A stretch of DNA of 64,000 bases from JAFDWI01 sp964449375 (GTDB lineage Bacteria; Actinomycetota; Acidimicrobiia; Acidimicrobiales; Iamiaceae). Numbering within the stretch: the first letter of the stretch is position 1; every line of letters begins with the position of its first letter. The notes under the pieces were generated by a model. The model made no database searches, was not told where the DNA came from, and was given only the letters and a program-made list of their open reading frames with translations. Position numbers and translations under genes: made by a program. Location: the NCBI GenBank assembly GCA_964449375.1, contig CAYVAS010000008.1:1-64000 (forward strand). The letters are read 5' to 3'. Below are positions 44,605 to 53,634 of the stretch, piece after piece.

Positions 44605-45404
44605 CCGTGGACTACGACCGCCTCGGCCTGCAGGCCGGCGATCGCCTCCTCGACCTGGGTTGTGGCGGAGGCCGCCACGCCTTCGAGGCCTTCCGACGCG
44701 GCGCGCAGGTCGTCGCGCTCGACTACGAATACGACGAGCTTCCCGAGGTGGCAGGCCTGTTCGCGGCGATGGCCGCCGACGGTGAACGCACCGAGACCTC
44801 CCGGGGGGTCGCCGTCAACGGCGACGCCACCAACCTGGGCTTCGCCGACGACACCTTCGACCGCATCATCGCCTCGGAGGTCTTCGAACACGTCCCCGAC
44901 GACGAGGCCGCGTTCGCCGAGCTGACCCGGGTGCTGCGCCCCGGTGGGGTCATGGCGATCACCGTGCCCGCCTGGCTGCCCGAGAAGATCTGCTGGCGAC
45001 TGTCCGAGGAGTACCACGCGCCCTTCGTCGAAGGCGGTCACGTCCGCATCTACGACCAGGCCACCCTCCATCGCCGCATGCGCGACGCCGGGCTGGAACC
45101 CCAGGGTTCCCACCGGGCCCACGCGTTGCATTCGCCGTACTGGTGGCTGCGGTGCGCGGTGGGCCCCACCAACGACGACCACCCCCTGGTGCGCGCCTAC
45201 CACCAGCTGCTGGTGTGGGATCTGTCGGGCACCCCGGTGATCTCGACGGTGACCCGCACCACCGAGCGACTGCTCGACCCGGTGTTGGGAAAGAGCCTCG
45301 TCGTGTACGCTTCCAAACCGCTCCCACGAGCCACCGCGGGCCGGACCAGGAGCCGTGCCCGCCCCGGCGCGCCCGACGAGCAGAACGAGGTGATCGGTGC
45401 CTGA
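44598..45404 (+). CDS. Class I SAM-dependent methyltransferase
   Basis: A 268-residue Methyltransf_11-type enzyme. Motif I is LLDLGCGGGRHAFEA; the acidic ALDYEYDEL (motif II region) and EVFEHVPDDEAAFAELTRVL plus LRPGGVMAITVP (motif post I to III) follow. The C-terminal part is extended and carries a Trp-rich SPYWWLRC. It lies between GT4 and the toroid protein gene, overlapping both, so the three products probably act on one molecule. Starts at GTG 44598. Confidence 0.87.
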   Translation: MLTVDYDRLGLQAGDRLLDLGCGGGRHAFEAFRRGAQVVALDYEYDELPEVAGLFAAMAADGERTETSRGVAVNGDATNLGFADDTFDRIIASEVFEHVPDDEAAFAELTRVLRPGGVMAITVPAWLPEKICWRLSEEYHAPFVEGGHVRIYDQATLHRRMRDAGLEPQGSHRAHALHSPYWWLRCAVGPTNDDHPLVRAYHQLLVWDLSGTPVISTVTRTTERLLDPVLGKSLVVYASKPLPRATAGRTRSRARPGAPDEQNEVIGA

Positions 45405-46530
45405 CGTTCCAGCACGAGACGACGACGGCCTTCCCGGCTTCGGCGACGATCCGGTCGCCCCACCGGTACCCGCCATCGACGGGGTGATCTCCGACGTGCA
45501 GGTGGCGGCCACCAGCGCCGCCATCGTCGACTGGCAGCTCGATTCGGGAATGATCCCGTGGTTCCCCGGCGGGCACGCGGACCCCTGGAACCACGTGGAA
45601 GCCGCGATGGCGCTCGCGATCGCCGGGTTCCGGGCCGAAGCCGAGCTGGCCTACACCTGGCTGGCCGACCTGCAACGTCCCGACGGCGCCTGGCACCAGT
45701 ACTACCTGGCCGACCGGGTGGAACAGGACAAGCTGGATGCGAACGTGTGCGCGTACGTCGCCGCGGGGATCTGGCACCACTGGCTGCTCTTCGAGGACCG
45801 TGCCCACCTGGAGAAGCACTGGCCGATGGTCGAGCGGGCGATCGACTTCGTGCTCGACCTGCAGACGCCGCGGGGCGAGATCCTGTGGGCCCGCCACGCG
45901 GATGGCACTCCGTGGTCGTTCGCGCTGCTCACCGGATCGTCCAGCATCTTCCATTCGCTGCGCTGCGCGATCGCCATCGCGGAGTCGTTGGGTCACGATC
46001 GGCCCGACTGGGAGCTGTCCGCGGAACGCCTCGGATCGGTGATCGCCCACGAACCGAACGCGTTCGCGCCCAAGCACCGCTGGGCGATGGACTGGTACTA
46101 CCCGGTGCTGTCGGGCGCGGTCACCGGCGATGCCGCCCTCGAGCGCATCGACGCCCGCTGGGACACCTTTGTGATGGAGGGTCGTGGCATCAGGTGCGTG
46201 TCGGACCGGCCCTGGGTGACCGTGGCCGAGACCTGCGAGTGTGCCATCGCGTGTGCCGCGATGGGCGACCTGGACCGGGCGCACCAGTTGTTCGCCTGGG
46301 CCCAGCAGTACCGGGTCGAGGGCGGCCGCTACTGGACCGGCACGGTCTACCCGGACGAAACCCACTTCCCGGCCGACGAGCAGTCGACCTACACCGCGGC
46401 TGCGGTGGTGCTGGCCGCCGATGCGCTGGCCCGGCCCACCCGGGCGTCGCTGCTGTTCGCCGATGCGGACCAGGTGCTGCCCCGCGTCGTGGTCGAAGCC
46501 CGCGACGACGTGCCCGCCGATCACGACTGA
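45397..46530 (+). CDS. Alpha/alpha-toroid protein (prenyltransferase/GH-like)
   Basis: A 377-residue protein of repeated helical hairpins. It has the pattern DPWNHVEAAMALAIAGFRAEAE then WLADLQRPDGAWHQYY, and a further WTGTVYPDETHFPADEQSTYTAAAVVLAADAL. This is an (alpha/alpha)6 barrel as in terpene cyclases/protein prenyltransferases or six-hairpin glycosidases; related genes are often labelled prenyltransferase. The acidic DxDD motif of squalene-hopene cyclases is not seen. The catalytic role is unknown. It overlaps the methyltransferase by 8 bases and ends the operon. Confidence 0.68.
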   Translation: MPDVPARDDDGLPGFGDDPVAPPVPAIDGVISDVQVAATSAAIVDWQLDSGMIPWFPGGHADPWNHVEAAMALAIAGFRAEAELAYTWLADLQRPDGAWHQYYLADRVEQDKLDANVCAYVAAGIWHHWLLFEDRAHLEKHWPMVERAIDFVLDLQTPRGEILWARHADGTPWSFALLTGSSSIFHSLRCAIAIAESLGHDRPDWELSAERLGSVIAHEPNAFAPKHRWAMDWYYPVLSGAVTGDAALERIDARWDTFVMEGRGIRCVSDRPWVTVAETCECAIACAAMGDLDRAHQLFAWAQQYRVEGGRYWTGTVYPDETHFPADEQSTYTAAAVVLAADALARPTRASLLFADADQVLPRVVVEARDDVPADHD

Positions 46531-46563
46531 CAGACAGAGACGACTACCAGATAGGGACGGAGA

Positions 46564-46577
46564 GGTCTTTCGAGACC
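46564..46577. terminator. Short TTCG-loop hairpin between convergent genes
   Basis: GGTCT-TTCG-AGACC, a 5-bp stem with a stable tetraloop, lies 34 bases after the toroid gene and before the stop of the convergent regulator gene. A weak candidate terminator. Confidence 0.35.
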
Positions 46578-46609
46578 AGGGTGGAGAACCTCGTGCCGCT
46601 CGGCGGATC

Positions 46610-49600
46610 TCAGGGTTCGGCCCGTCCCTGTGCCGGATCGGACGGTTGGTCCGGGTGGGGAGGCTGCGGGACGAGGACGTCGACCAGATCGGTGGGCGCA
46701 TCGACGCCGAGTTCGGCGATGACCCTGTCGAGTTGGACCTCGACGGTCCGGGTCGAGGTGAACAACTGCTCGGCGATGGCCCGGATCTGGCTGCCCCGCA
46801 TCGCCCGTTCCACGATGTCGAGTTCCCGTTCGCTCAAGGGTGAGGCAAGGGGGCGTGCCAACGCATTGGGGAAGGGGGTGGCCCGTCGCCACAGCGCCGC
46901 GGTGGTCACCGCCCGGGCCACCGTCACCTGATCCTCGGCAACGCGCGCCAGGTCGTCGAGGACCTCCGCCACGAGCGTGCGTGCACCCGTCGCTGCGAAC
47001 GTCCCCGCGGCCTCGACGAGGCCGGCGACGTCGCCGTCGGCCTGGGCGGTCGCATGCGCGACCATCGTGTCGATGAGCGATGCGGTGGTCCGCGCCCCGT
47101 GGTGCTGCATGTCGTCCACGACAAGATCGGCTCTTCCGTACCGCACCGCGTCGTAGAGCGAGAGCATCCCGAGCTGTACATAGGTGCCGTCGATGCAGTG
47201 GCGACCGATGTCGGCGACCAGTTCGGCCGCGTCGTCGAAGCGACCCTCCAGCGCCAGGACCGCGGCATCGGCGCGGCCGATGAAACCGTCGAGGCGGAGG
47301 TCGCCGGTCGGGAACGGATCCAGGTCCAGGTGCGCCTGCCGTGCCCGTTCGGCGTCGCCGGCCTGCGCGTACGCGAACACCTGCCCGGCACGGGCGATCG
47401 GTCCGGCTCGAAACGGATCGGTCTCGTCCGCCGCTCCGCAACCGAGCTCCGCGATCGTAGCGGTGTGGGTCGACCCCCGGTACAACAGCGGATGCACGAT
47501 GATCGCTGCGGTGATCCCGTGGAGTCGGCCAGTGTCCGCGCGGCGCTCGACGTGGGGAACGTAGTCAGCCTCGCAACGGGCCAGGTCGCCTCCCAACGTG
47601 ACGGACGCGGCGACCAACGCCCAGTACAGGTCGACTTCCTCCGGGCGGGCCGGGCCGACCTCGTCCAGCATTCCGGCCATGCCCGTGATCGGCCGGTCGA
47701 TGTCGGTGAGATCGGCCAGCATGACCTGGGCGAACAGCAGGTTCATCATGGCCGTCCATTCGGTCTGGGTCGTCAGTCCCTGCATGCGGAGGATCTGGCG
47801 GTTCGTGTCCGCTGCGACGGCGAGGCGGCCGAGGATGCCGGCAAGGAAGGCCGCCTCGGATCGCAACTCGAGGGCGCGTTCGGGCGCGGTCACCCGATCG
47901 GCGGCGGTGGAGAGCAACGCCAACGCGCCCTCCGGGTCGTCCGCGTGGTGGGCTCGCAGGGTGCTCCGCCACATGGCCACCTGCACGATCGTTGCGTCGT
48001 CGTCGGCCAGATCGGCCGCGATCTCCAGGGCGGCCTCCGCCTCGGCCGCGCGCCCCTGCAGACGGAGAACCTCGCCCACGAGCAGGTGCGCCTCGCGTGG
48101 CAACTCGTCGACGGCGAGTTCGCCGAGGGCGCGGGCCCGGTCGAGTGCAAGTGCCGACAGTGCCTCCCGACCCGCGGCCAGCGCCACCGCCGCGGGAATC
48201 GGGGCGTGGCACTCGTCGAGCCAGGTTGCGGCCCGTAAGGCGTCGCCCGGCAGCGGTGTGGTCGCCGCGGCAACCCGACCCGCCGCCTCGGCGAGCAACT
48301 CCAGTCGCCGCCGCGTCGACATCGCCGCCACGATCGCCTCGGCGACCAGCGGGTGGTCCACCCGCACGATCCACCGTCCCGAGATCTGCTCGCTGCGAGC
48401 CAGGCGGCGCTCTTCGAGCCGATCGAGTTCTCGTCGTTCGTCTTCGGTGAGTGCATCCACCGCCAATGGCTCCGCGACAGCGAGCAACTCGATCAGCGCG
48501 GTCGTCCGCGGCGGCAACAACGCCATCCGTGCGGTCACCATGTCCCGCACGCGCGTGCCGGATGTGAGCTTCCCGCTCAACTCCCACACCTCGCCCGCAG
48601 AGGTCACCAACCCCTGCGCGGCTGCGTCGAGCAGCAACTCGCGCACGAACAGCGGCACCCCCCGGGTGCGGGTCCAGATCTGGTCGGCGAGGTCGTCGCC
48701 GACCGGGGCACCCAGCAACCGTCGGGCCAGCTCGGCAGCGTCGTCCCGGCCGAGCGGTTCGAGGTCGATGCGCACCACCGCTTCGGACAGCCACAGTCCG
48801 GTCAGGTCCGGATGGACCGGCTCGGTGCTGCGGGCGGTTCCGATCAGCACCACGTCGGTGTTGTGCGTCAGGTCGACCAGGCACCGCACGCTCTCCTCGT
48901 CGAGCAGATGGACGTCGTCGACCGCCAGAACCGTGGGACGGCCCGTTGCCCGCTCGTTGAGCGCCATCCGGATTCCCGTCAGCTGCTCGGTGAGGTCCGA
49001 TGCCCCCTCGGGAAGCAGCGACAGCAGCGCACCGAACGGCACCTCCCGAGTGGCTTCCGCGGCCACGAATCGTTCGGTGTGCCATCCGTGGTCCTTCAAC
49101 GATTCGAGGACCTCGTCGACCAGTCGGGTCTTGCCAACCCCTGCCTCGCCCAGGAACAGCGAGCCGACGCCGTCGATGGCCAGCGACCGGGCGCGCTCGA
49201 GTGGTGCGTCCCGACCCACAAGGCCGACGTCCCGGGGCATCGACCCGTCGTGGAGTCGGGGGAGTCCCGGCTCGGCGAGTCCGAGCGCGACCAGGTCCAC
49301 CGTGGCCGGTTCGACGTCGGGGCGACCGGCGGTGGAGAACCAGCCGGTCGGGGAATCCTCGTCGTTGCCACGTGTCGCGTAGTGGTCGGAGAACACCCGG
49401 GCGATGAGCTGGCCCCGGCTGCGCACGTCGGCTTTGTCGAAGATGGACTTGAGGTGATCCTGCACCGTGTAGCGCGACATCGACAGGTCCGCGGCGATGG
49501 TCTTGGTGTCGCTCCCGCCGAGAACGTGCTGGGTGACCTCCCGTTCTCGGCTCGTCAGCCCGAACGCGGTGGCGATCAGCGGCATGACCTCTGCGGGACG

Positions 49601-50446
49601 AGCTTCGTCGACGGTCACCACGACCTCACCGGTGATGCCGGCGCGGGCGGCCAGGGGAGCCGCCTGGGCGACCAGCCAGCGGCCCAATGACGACCGGAGC
49701 CGCGCCCTCGGGACGGGCCACTCTTCGCCAGCATCGTGGCGGCGGGCGACGATGGCCAGGCCCCTGACGAGGCTGTCCATCGGAGCGTGATGCGGCCCGA
49801 CGTGGAACTCGTCGAGGAGATCGACGGTTCCGGCGCTCATCCGTCGGATGTTGGCGTCGTGGTCGACGACCAACACCGCCGGCCCGACCGGCACCTTGCC
49901 GCCGTCGGCGTCGACCCGGCCGGCGACCAGCCCGAGTCGGAGGCCTCTGGCAACGGCCTCGGACAGCTCCGCCAGGGCGCGGACGTCGCTTTCGTCGAAA
50001 CCGCGTTCACCATCGGCGCGGAACAGGTTCACCCCACCCCAGACGCCGTCGCCGTCGCGGGCCACCATGCGGAGCTCGTCGTGGTAGCCGGCGGGACCGA
50101 CCAGCTCCCGCATCCGTGCAGAGTCGGCGCTGCCGCCCGGCAGGTGACTCGTCGCAACAGCCGGAACCTCGGTGTGTGCGAGGACGGTCAGGCGGGTGGG
50201 GTCGTCGCTTCCGTATTCGATCTTCGCCCACTCGCCGTCGAGTCCATGCTGTCCGGCGAGCTTGCCGAACTTGAGGTTGCCGGTCGTCATCAGGGTCGCC
50301 GGGTCGATCGTCAGCACACAGGCCGCGTCGTGAGGGACCGTCGCTTGCAGCAGCTCGACGAGTTGGGCGGCGAACTCGTTCGTGTCGTGACCCGCATCCG
50401 CCAACGACTCGACCCGGGTCAGCAGCCGCTCACTCGATCGACGCAT
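46610..50446 (-). CDS. Giant regulator with two LuxR DNA-binding domains (GAF-LuxR fused to LAL)
   Basis: A 1278-residue protein. Residues about 1-175 look GAF-like and about 185-230 PAS-like. The first LuxR helix-turn-helix spans about 295-352 (FGLTSREREVTQHVLGG). A LAL-type AAA ATPase follows, with Walker A GEAGVGKT at 433-440 and Walker B-like VLAVDDVHLLDE. A long TPR-like helical region comes next, and a second LuxR HTH at about 1203-1258 (PLSERELDIVERAMRG). Each half alone would be a complete regulator. Start ATG 50446 is preceded by an AACCTATAT -10-like sequence only a few bases upstream, so the mRNA may be nearly leaderless. Targets are unknown. Confidence 0.88.
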   Translation of the reverse strand: MRRSSERLLTRVESLADAGHDTNEFAAQLVELLQATVPHDAACVLTIDPATLMTTGNLKFGKLAGQHGLDGEWAKIEYGSDDPTRLTVLAHTEVPAVATSHLPGGSADSARMRELVGPAGYHDELRMVARDGDGVWGGVNLFRADGERGFDESDVRALAELSEAVARGLRLGLVAGRVDADGGKVPVGPAVLVVDHDANIRRMSAGTVDLLDEFHVGPHHAPMDSLVRGLAIVARRHDAGEEWPVPRARLRSSLGRWLVAQAAPLAARAGITGEVVVTVDEARPAEVMPLIATAFGLTSREREVTQHVLGGSDTKTIAADLSMSRYTVQDHLKSIFDKADVRSRGQLIARVFSDHYATRGNDEDSPTGWFSTAGRPDVEPATVDLVALGLAEPGLPRLHDGSMPRDVGLVGRDAPLERARSLAIDGVGSLFLGEAGVGKTRLVDEVLESLKDHGWHTERFVAAEATREVPFGALLSLLPEGASDLTEQLTGIRMALNERATGRPTVLAVDDVHLLDEESVRCLVDLTHNTDVVLIGTARSTEPVHPDLTGLWLSEAVVRIDLEPLGRDDAAELARRLLGAPVGDDLADQIWTRTRGVPLFVRELLLDAAAQGLVTSAGEVWELSGKLTSGTRVRDMVTARMALLPPRTTALIELLAVAEPLAVDALTEDERRELDRLEERRLARSEQISGRWIVRVDHPLVAEAIVAAMSTRRRLELLAEAAGRVAAATTPLPGDALRAATWLDECHAPIPAAVALAAGREALSALALDRARALGELAVDELPREAHLLVGEVLRLQGRAAEAEAALEIAADLADDDATIVQVAMWRSTLRAHHADDPEGALALLSTAADRVTAPERALELRSEAAFLAGILGRLAVAADTNRQILRMQGLTTQTEWTAMMNLLFAQVMLADLTDIDRPITGMAGMLDEVGPARPEEVDLYWALVAASVTLGGDLARCEADYVPHVERRADTGRLHGITAAIIVHPLLYRGSTHTATIAELGCGAADETDPFRAGPIARAGQVFAYAQAGDAERARQAHLDLDPFPTGDLRLDGFIGRADAAVLALEGRFDDAAELVADIGRHCIDGTYVQLGMLSLYDAVRYGRADLVVDDMQHHGARTTASLIDTMVAHATAQADGDVAGLVEAAGTFAATGARTLVAEVLDDLARVAEDQVTVARAVTTAALWRRATPFPNALARPLASPLSERELDIVERAMRGSQIRAIAEQLFTSTRTVEVQLDRVIAELGVDAPTDLVDVLVPQPPHPDQPSDPAQGRAEP

Positions 50447-50622
50447 ACGATATAGGTTGGCAGGTTCCCGCGAGAGTTGGCACGTCGCGCAGCGGTCCGG
50501 CAACGACCGCAGCTCGCTCGAGGCCTGACCGGCCGTCCAGCACGGACCCCACACGCACACGGTCTGGTCGGGCGTGGCCGACGTCCATCGGTCCGCGAAC
50601 CGCAGCCACTAGGGTGGAAAAC

Positions 50623-50844
50623 ATGGACGTACCTCGTCGCACACCGCGAATCGGCAACGAGTCCACCCGGACCGGCCTCGCCGCGCGCATGAGTCGTTCG
50701 ACCCAGCGCGGCGACCGGGACGAGGTGATCACCTCTCGGGGAGCCGACGAGTTGCTGGCCAAGGCCCGCGAAGCCGGTGCCGACGAAGAGGGCCCGGACG
50801 AGACGACCCTTTCGGCGGTCGAGTCGCTGCTGCGCGACGTCTGA
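50623..50844 (+). CDS. Small conserved-looking protein of 73 residues
   Basis: Starts MDVPRRTPRIGNESTRTG and ends in an acidic DETTLSAVESLLRDV helix. The composition is charged, with no signal or membrane segment and no known motif. It is divergent from the giant regulator and 67 bases before the YihY gene. GTG 50614 gives three more residues. Function unknown. Confidence 0.6.
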   Translation: MDVPRRTPRIGNESTRTGLAARMSRSTQRGDRDEVITSRGADELLAKAREAGADEEGPDETTLSAVESLLRDV

Positions 50845-50911
50845 GGCGCGGCCCGCCTCCGGGCCGGCGTCGTCGACGTGAACCGGGCCGCGGCCACCTC
50901 GGATCACCTGG

Positions 50912-51787
50912 ATGAAGACCGACTCGGCGATCGGCCGCTTCGTGGAACGCCACCGGTCGCTGCGGATCGGCGTCATGGTGTTCACCCGCACCGCGGAGTT
51001 GAACGGCACCTACGCCGCGAACGCCGTCACGCTGATCGCGTTCGTGTCGCTTTTTCCGCTGGCGCTGCTCATCGTGTCGGTCCTGGGTCTGCTGACCGGA
51101 TCGAACCCGGACCTGAGCACCGACATCGTCGACGCGCTCGGGCTCACCGGGCGGTCCGTCGATCTGGTGATCGAGACTCTCGAGCGCGCCCAACGCTCCG
51201 GTGCGGCCGGTTCGATCGTCGGCGTGGCGGGGTTCGCGTGGACCGGGCTGAGCCTGGTGGGGGCCCTGCGGTTCGCGGTGAACCTGCCCCACGGCACCGC
51301 GGTCAGTGGGCTGCGGGCCCGCATCCTGGGCATCCCCTGGCTGGTGGGTGCCGGGGCGATCATGGCGGCATCGATCGCGGTGTCCGCGGTGCTGCAGTGG
51401 CTCCCCGGGTGGACCGCGCCCTTTTCGGTGCTGGTCAGCCTGGCGGTCAGCGTGGGGCTGTTCACCTGGACGTTCTGGTTCCTCGACGTCGAACGGCCCG
51501 ACCCGCGCCTGCTGCTGCCCGGTGCGGTGGCCGCCGCGGTGGGTTTCGAGGTGCTCAAGTGGGTGGGCACCGCGGTCCTGCCCCGCCTGCTGGCCGGGTC
51601 CTCGGCGACCTACGGCGCGCTGGGCACGGTGTTCGCGATCCTGACCTGGCTGCTGATCTTCAGCCGCATCCTGGTCTACTCGGTGGTGCTCAACGCCGTG
51701 GTGGCCGAAGCACGCGACGAAGGTTCGGGCCCCGACGCCGCCGAGGTCGCTTCAGGCCTCGACGACCCGTCGGAGCACCCGGAGTGA
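50912..51787 (+). CDS. YihY/BrkB family membrane protein
   Basis: A 291-residue protein with about six membrane helices. It has the N-terminal RTAELNGTYAANAVTLIAFV helix and the family segments FVSLFPLALLIVSVLGLLTG and the TFWFLDVERPDPRLLLPGAV region. The family (formerly RNase BN) has unknown function; transport or envelope roles are suggested. Its last 36 bases overlap the 3' end of the convergent methyltransferase gene. Confidence 0.88.
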   Translation: MKTDSAIGRFVERHRSLRIGVMVFTRTAELNGTYAANAVTLIAFVSLFPLALLIVSVLGLLTGSNPDLSTDIVDALGLTGRSVDLVIETLERAQRSGAAGSIVGVAGFAWTGLSLVGALRFAVNLPHGTAVSGLRARILGIPWLVGAGAIMAASIAVSAVLQWLPGWTAPFSVLVSLAVSVGLFTWTFWFLDVERPDPRLLLPGAVAAAVGFEVLKWVGTAVLPRLLAGSSATYGALGTVFAILTWLLIFSRILVYSVVLNAVVAEARDEGSGPDAAEVASGLDDPSEHPE

Positions 51788-52417
51788 GCCCACGGCCCAC
51801 TCGTCGGTGAACCGCCCCGAGGCCAGGGCCCGCTGGTAGATCTCGAAGGGTGGCCGGCCACCGTCGGCGGGGTTCTCGAACACGTCGTGGATGCACAGCA
51901 AGCCGTCGGGGGCGACCTTGGGGGTCCAGCTCTCGTAGTCGGTGTGCGCGGGTTCCGAGCCGTGGCCGCCGTCGATGAAGACCAGCGCCGCCGGGGTCGA
52001 CCAGTGCGCGGCGACCACCGGGGAGTCACCGACCACGGCGAACACCGACGCCTCCAGGCCCGCATCGGCGATGGTGTGGCGGAAGATGCCCAGGGTGTCC
52101 ATCAGGCCGACGACCGGGTCGACCAGGTCCGGGTCGTGGTGTTCCCATCCGGGTTGGTTCTCCTCGGAGCCCCGGTGGTGGTCGACCGTGAACAGCACCG
52201 TGCCGGCCGCCTCGGCGGCGGAACCCAACCAGATCGACGACTTGCCGCAGTAGGTGCCGATCTCGATCAGGGGCCGGCCGGGCACCGCCGCGGCGGCCTG
52301 CCGGCCCGCGGCGTAGAGCGCGTCGCCTTCCTCGGTGGGCATGAACCCCCGCGCCGCGATGGCCTTGGCCAGCCGCTTGGCGGGCATGGCGGGGATCGTC
52401 TCCCGGTCGTTGCTCAC
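51752..52417 (-). CDS. CmcI-like / Methyltransf_24 family protein
   Basis: A 221-residue SAM-dependent methyltransferase fold. Motif I is LIEIGTYCGKSSIWLGSAAEA, followed by FTVDHHRGSEENQPGWEHHD, VFIDGGHG and DGLLCIHDVF. This matches the class acting on O- or N-groups of small molecules and sugars (Methyltransf_24). The ATG overlaps the upstream GtrA stop (ATGA). The 3' end overlaps the YihY gene on the other strand by 36 bases. Confidence 0.82.
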   Translation of the reverse strand: MSNDRETIPAMPAKRLAKAIAARGFMPTEEGDALYAAGRQAAAAVPGRPLIEIGTYCGKSSIWLGSAAEAAGTVLFTVDHHRGSEENQPGWEHHDPDLVDPVVGLMDTLGIFRHTIADAGLEASVFAVVGDSPVVAAHWSTPAALVFIDGGHGSEPAHTDYESWTPKVAPDGLLCIHDVFENPADGGRPPFEIYQRALASGRFTDEWAVGSLRVLRRVVEA

Positions 52418-52992
52418 CAGGTTTCGGCCTCGGCGCGCACCGCGGTCACCGCCGGGGACGTGGCACCGCCGGCGGCCTCGGAGACCGGAGTCGACCCGCT
52501 GGCGCCGGCCTCGGCCCGGTCACCGGCCCCGACGCGGTCGGTCTTGAACGAGATCTTGTCGAGCACGAAGAACTGGACCATCCACAGGATCCCGAAGCCG
52601 AGCGCGTTCGCGGCGTTGATCTGGAGCTGTTGGAACGCGGTGGGGCGCTGCCCCATGGGAAGGTCCTGCCACATCGCCACCAGACCGACCAGCAGCGTCG
52701 ACAACAGCAGCCCCGCGAAGGAGAACGCCCAGAACGGCGCGACCTCCTTGGTGAGGTTGGAGCGTCCGCGTTTCTGCCAGACCCAGGCCCGGTTCATGTA
52801 GTAGCTGACCGGAGTGGCGATTCCCACGGCCACGATGTTGGACACCGAGGCGCGCCAGCCGACCAGACCGTGCAGCACGGCCAGGGCCACCTGGGTGATC
52901 ACCGTGGCGACGCCCGAGACCATCGCGTAGAACACGAAGCGCCGGCCCAGGTGCCGACGGACCAGGTCGGCGGAACGGGCGACTGCGGGCAT
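52414..52992 (-). CDS. GtrA family membrane protein
   Basis: A 192-residue protein with four membrane helices (FVFYAMVSGVATVITQVALA, then PVSYYMNRAWVW) and a terminal soluble Ala/Glu tail. GtrA proteins are thought to flip or carry polyprenyl-linked sugars for cell-surface glycosylation. It is a near neighbour and paralogue of the next GtrA gene, sharing the NLTKEVAPFWAFSFAGLLLSTLLV-type core (13-15 residues nearly identical). It is coupled to the methyltransferase downstream. Confidence 0.86.
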   Translation of the reverse strand: MPAVARSADLVRRHLGRRFVFYAMVSGVATVITQVALAVLHGLVGWRASVSNIVAVGIATPVSYYMNRAWVWQKRGRSNLTKEVAPFWAFSFAGLLLSTLLVGLVAMWQDLPMGQRPTAFQQLQINAANALGFGILWMVQFFVLDKISFKTDRVGAGDRAEAGASGSTPVSEAAGGATSPAVTAVRAEAETW

Positions 52993-53043
52993 CGGGCAAG
53001 CGTACAGGGCCGCGACCGGGCGCGACCACCGGCGCCGCGGGCC

Positions 53044-53565
53044 TCAGGCGCCCTCGACGACCTCGTCTTCGCGTTCGACGGCCGCGTCGTCGGCCAACGG
53101 GCCGGCATTGCCGAACAGCAGCTTGTCGAGCACGAAGAACTTGGCGACCCACAGGATCCCGAACCCACCGACGTTGCCCAGCATGACCCGGAAGGTGTCC
53201 ATGGCCGAGGCGGTCTCACCCGGCTGGATGTTCGGGCCGATCCACGCGACCAGCAGGGTGGAGAACACCAGTCCGGCGAAGGAGAACGCCCAGAACGGGA
53301 TGACCTCCTTGGTCAGGTGGTTCTTGCCGTACTTGCCCCATACCCAGGCCCGATTCAACAGGTAGGCGGGGATCGACGACACCGCCACGGCGATGAAGTT
53401 GGTGAGCAGGTCCGGCACGCCGAAGCCGCGGGTGAGGATGATGATGCAGATCTGGCTGACGGTCATGCCCACGACCGACACCATCGAGTACTTGATCCAT
53501 TTCCGGCCGGCGTCGGAGCGGGAGAACGCGGCCAGGCCGCGCGGGGTCAGGTCCACAGGCCGCAC
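53044..53565 (-). CDS. GtrA family membrane protein (paralogue)
   Basis: About 173 residues with four membrane helices. The core AYLLNRAWVWGKYGKNHLTK then PFWAFSFAGLVFSTLLV mirrors the adjacent GtrA, so the two come from a tandem duplication. GTG 53565 is chosen; the frame is open to GTG 53601. The acidic C-terminus (EREDEVVEGA) differs from its neighbour. It probably acts in polyprenyl-sugar handling like other GtrA proteins. Confidence 0.83.
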   Translation of the reverse strand: MRPVDLTPRGLAAFSRSDAGRKWIKYSMVSVVGMTVSQICIIILTRGFGVPDLLTNFIAVAVSSIPAYLLNRAWVWGKYGKNHLTKEVIPFWAFSFAGLVFSTLLVAWIGPNIQPGETASAMDTFRVMLGNVGGFGILWVAKFFVLDKLLFGNAGPLADDAAVEREDEVVEGA

Positions 53566-53634
53566 ACTATCGGAGGAGGCTGGGCACTCCGCCGTGGGCA
53601 CCGGCGCCCAGGTCGTCGTGGTCGCCTCGGTGCA

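Noticed and set aside
45397..46530. Squalene-hopene or terpene cyclase
   Set aside because: No DxDD motif or QW repeats are visible, so only the toroid fold is claimed.
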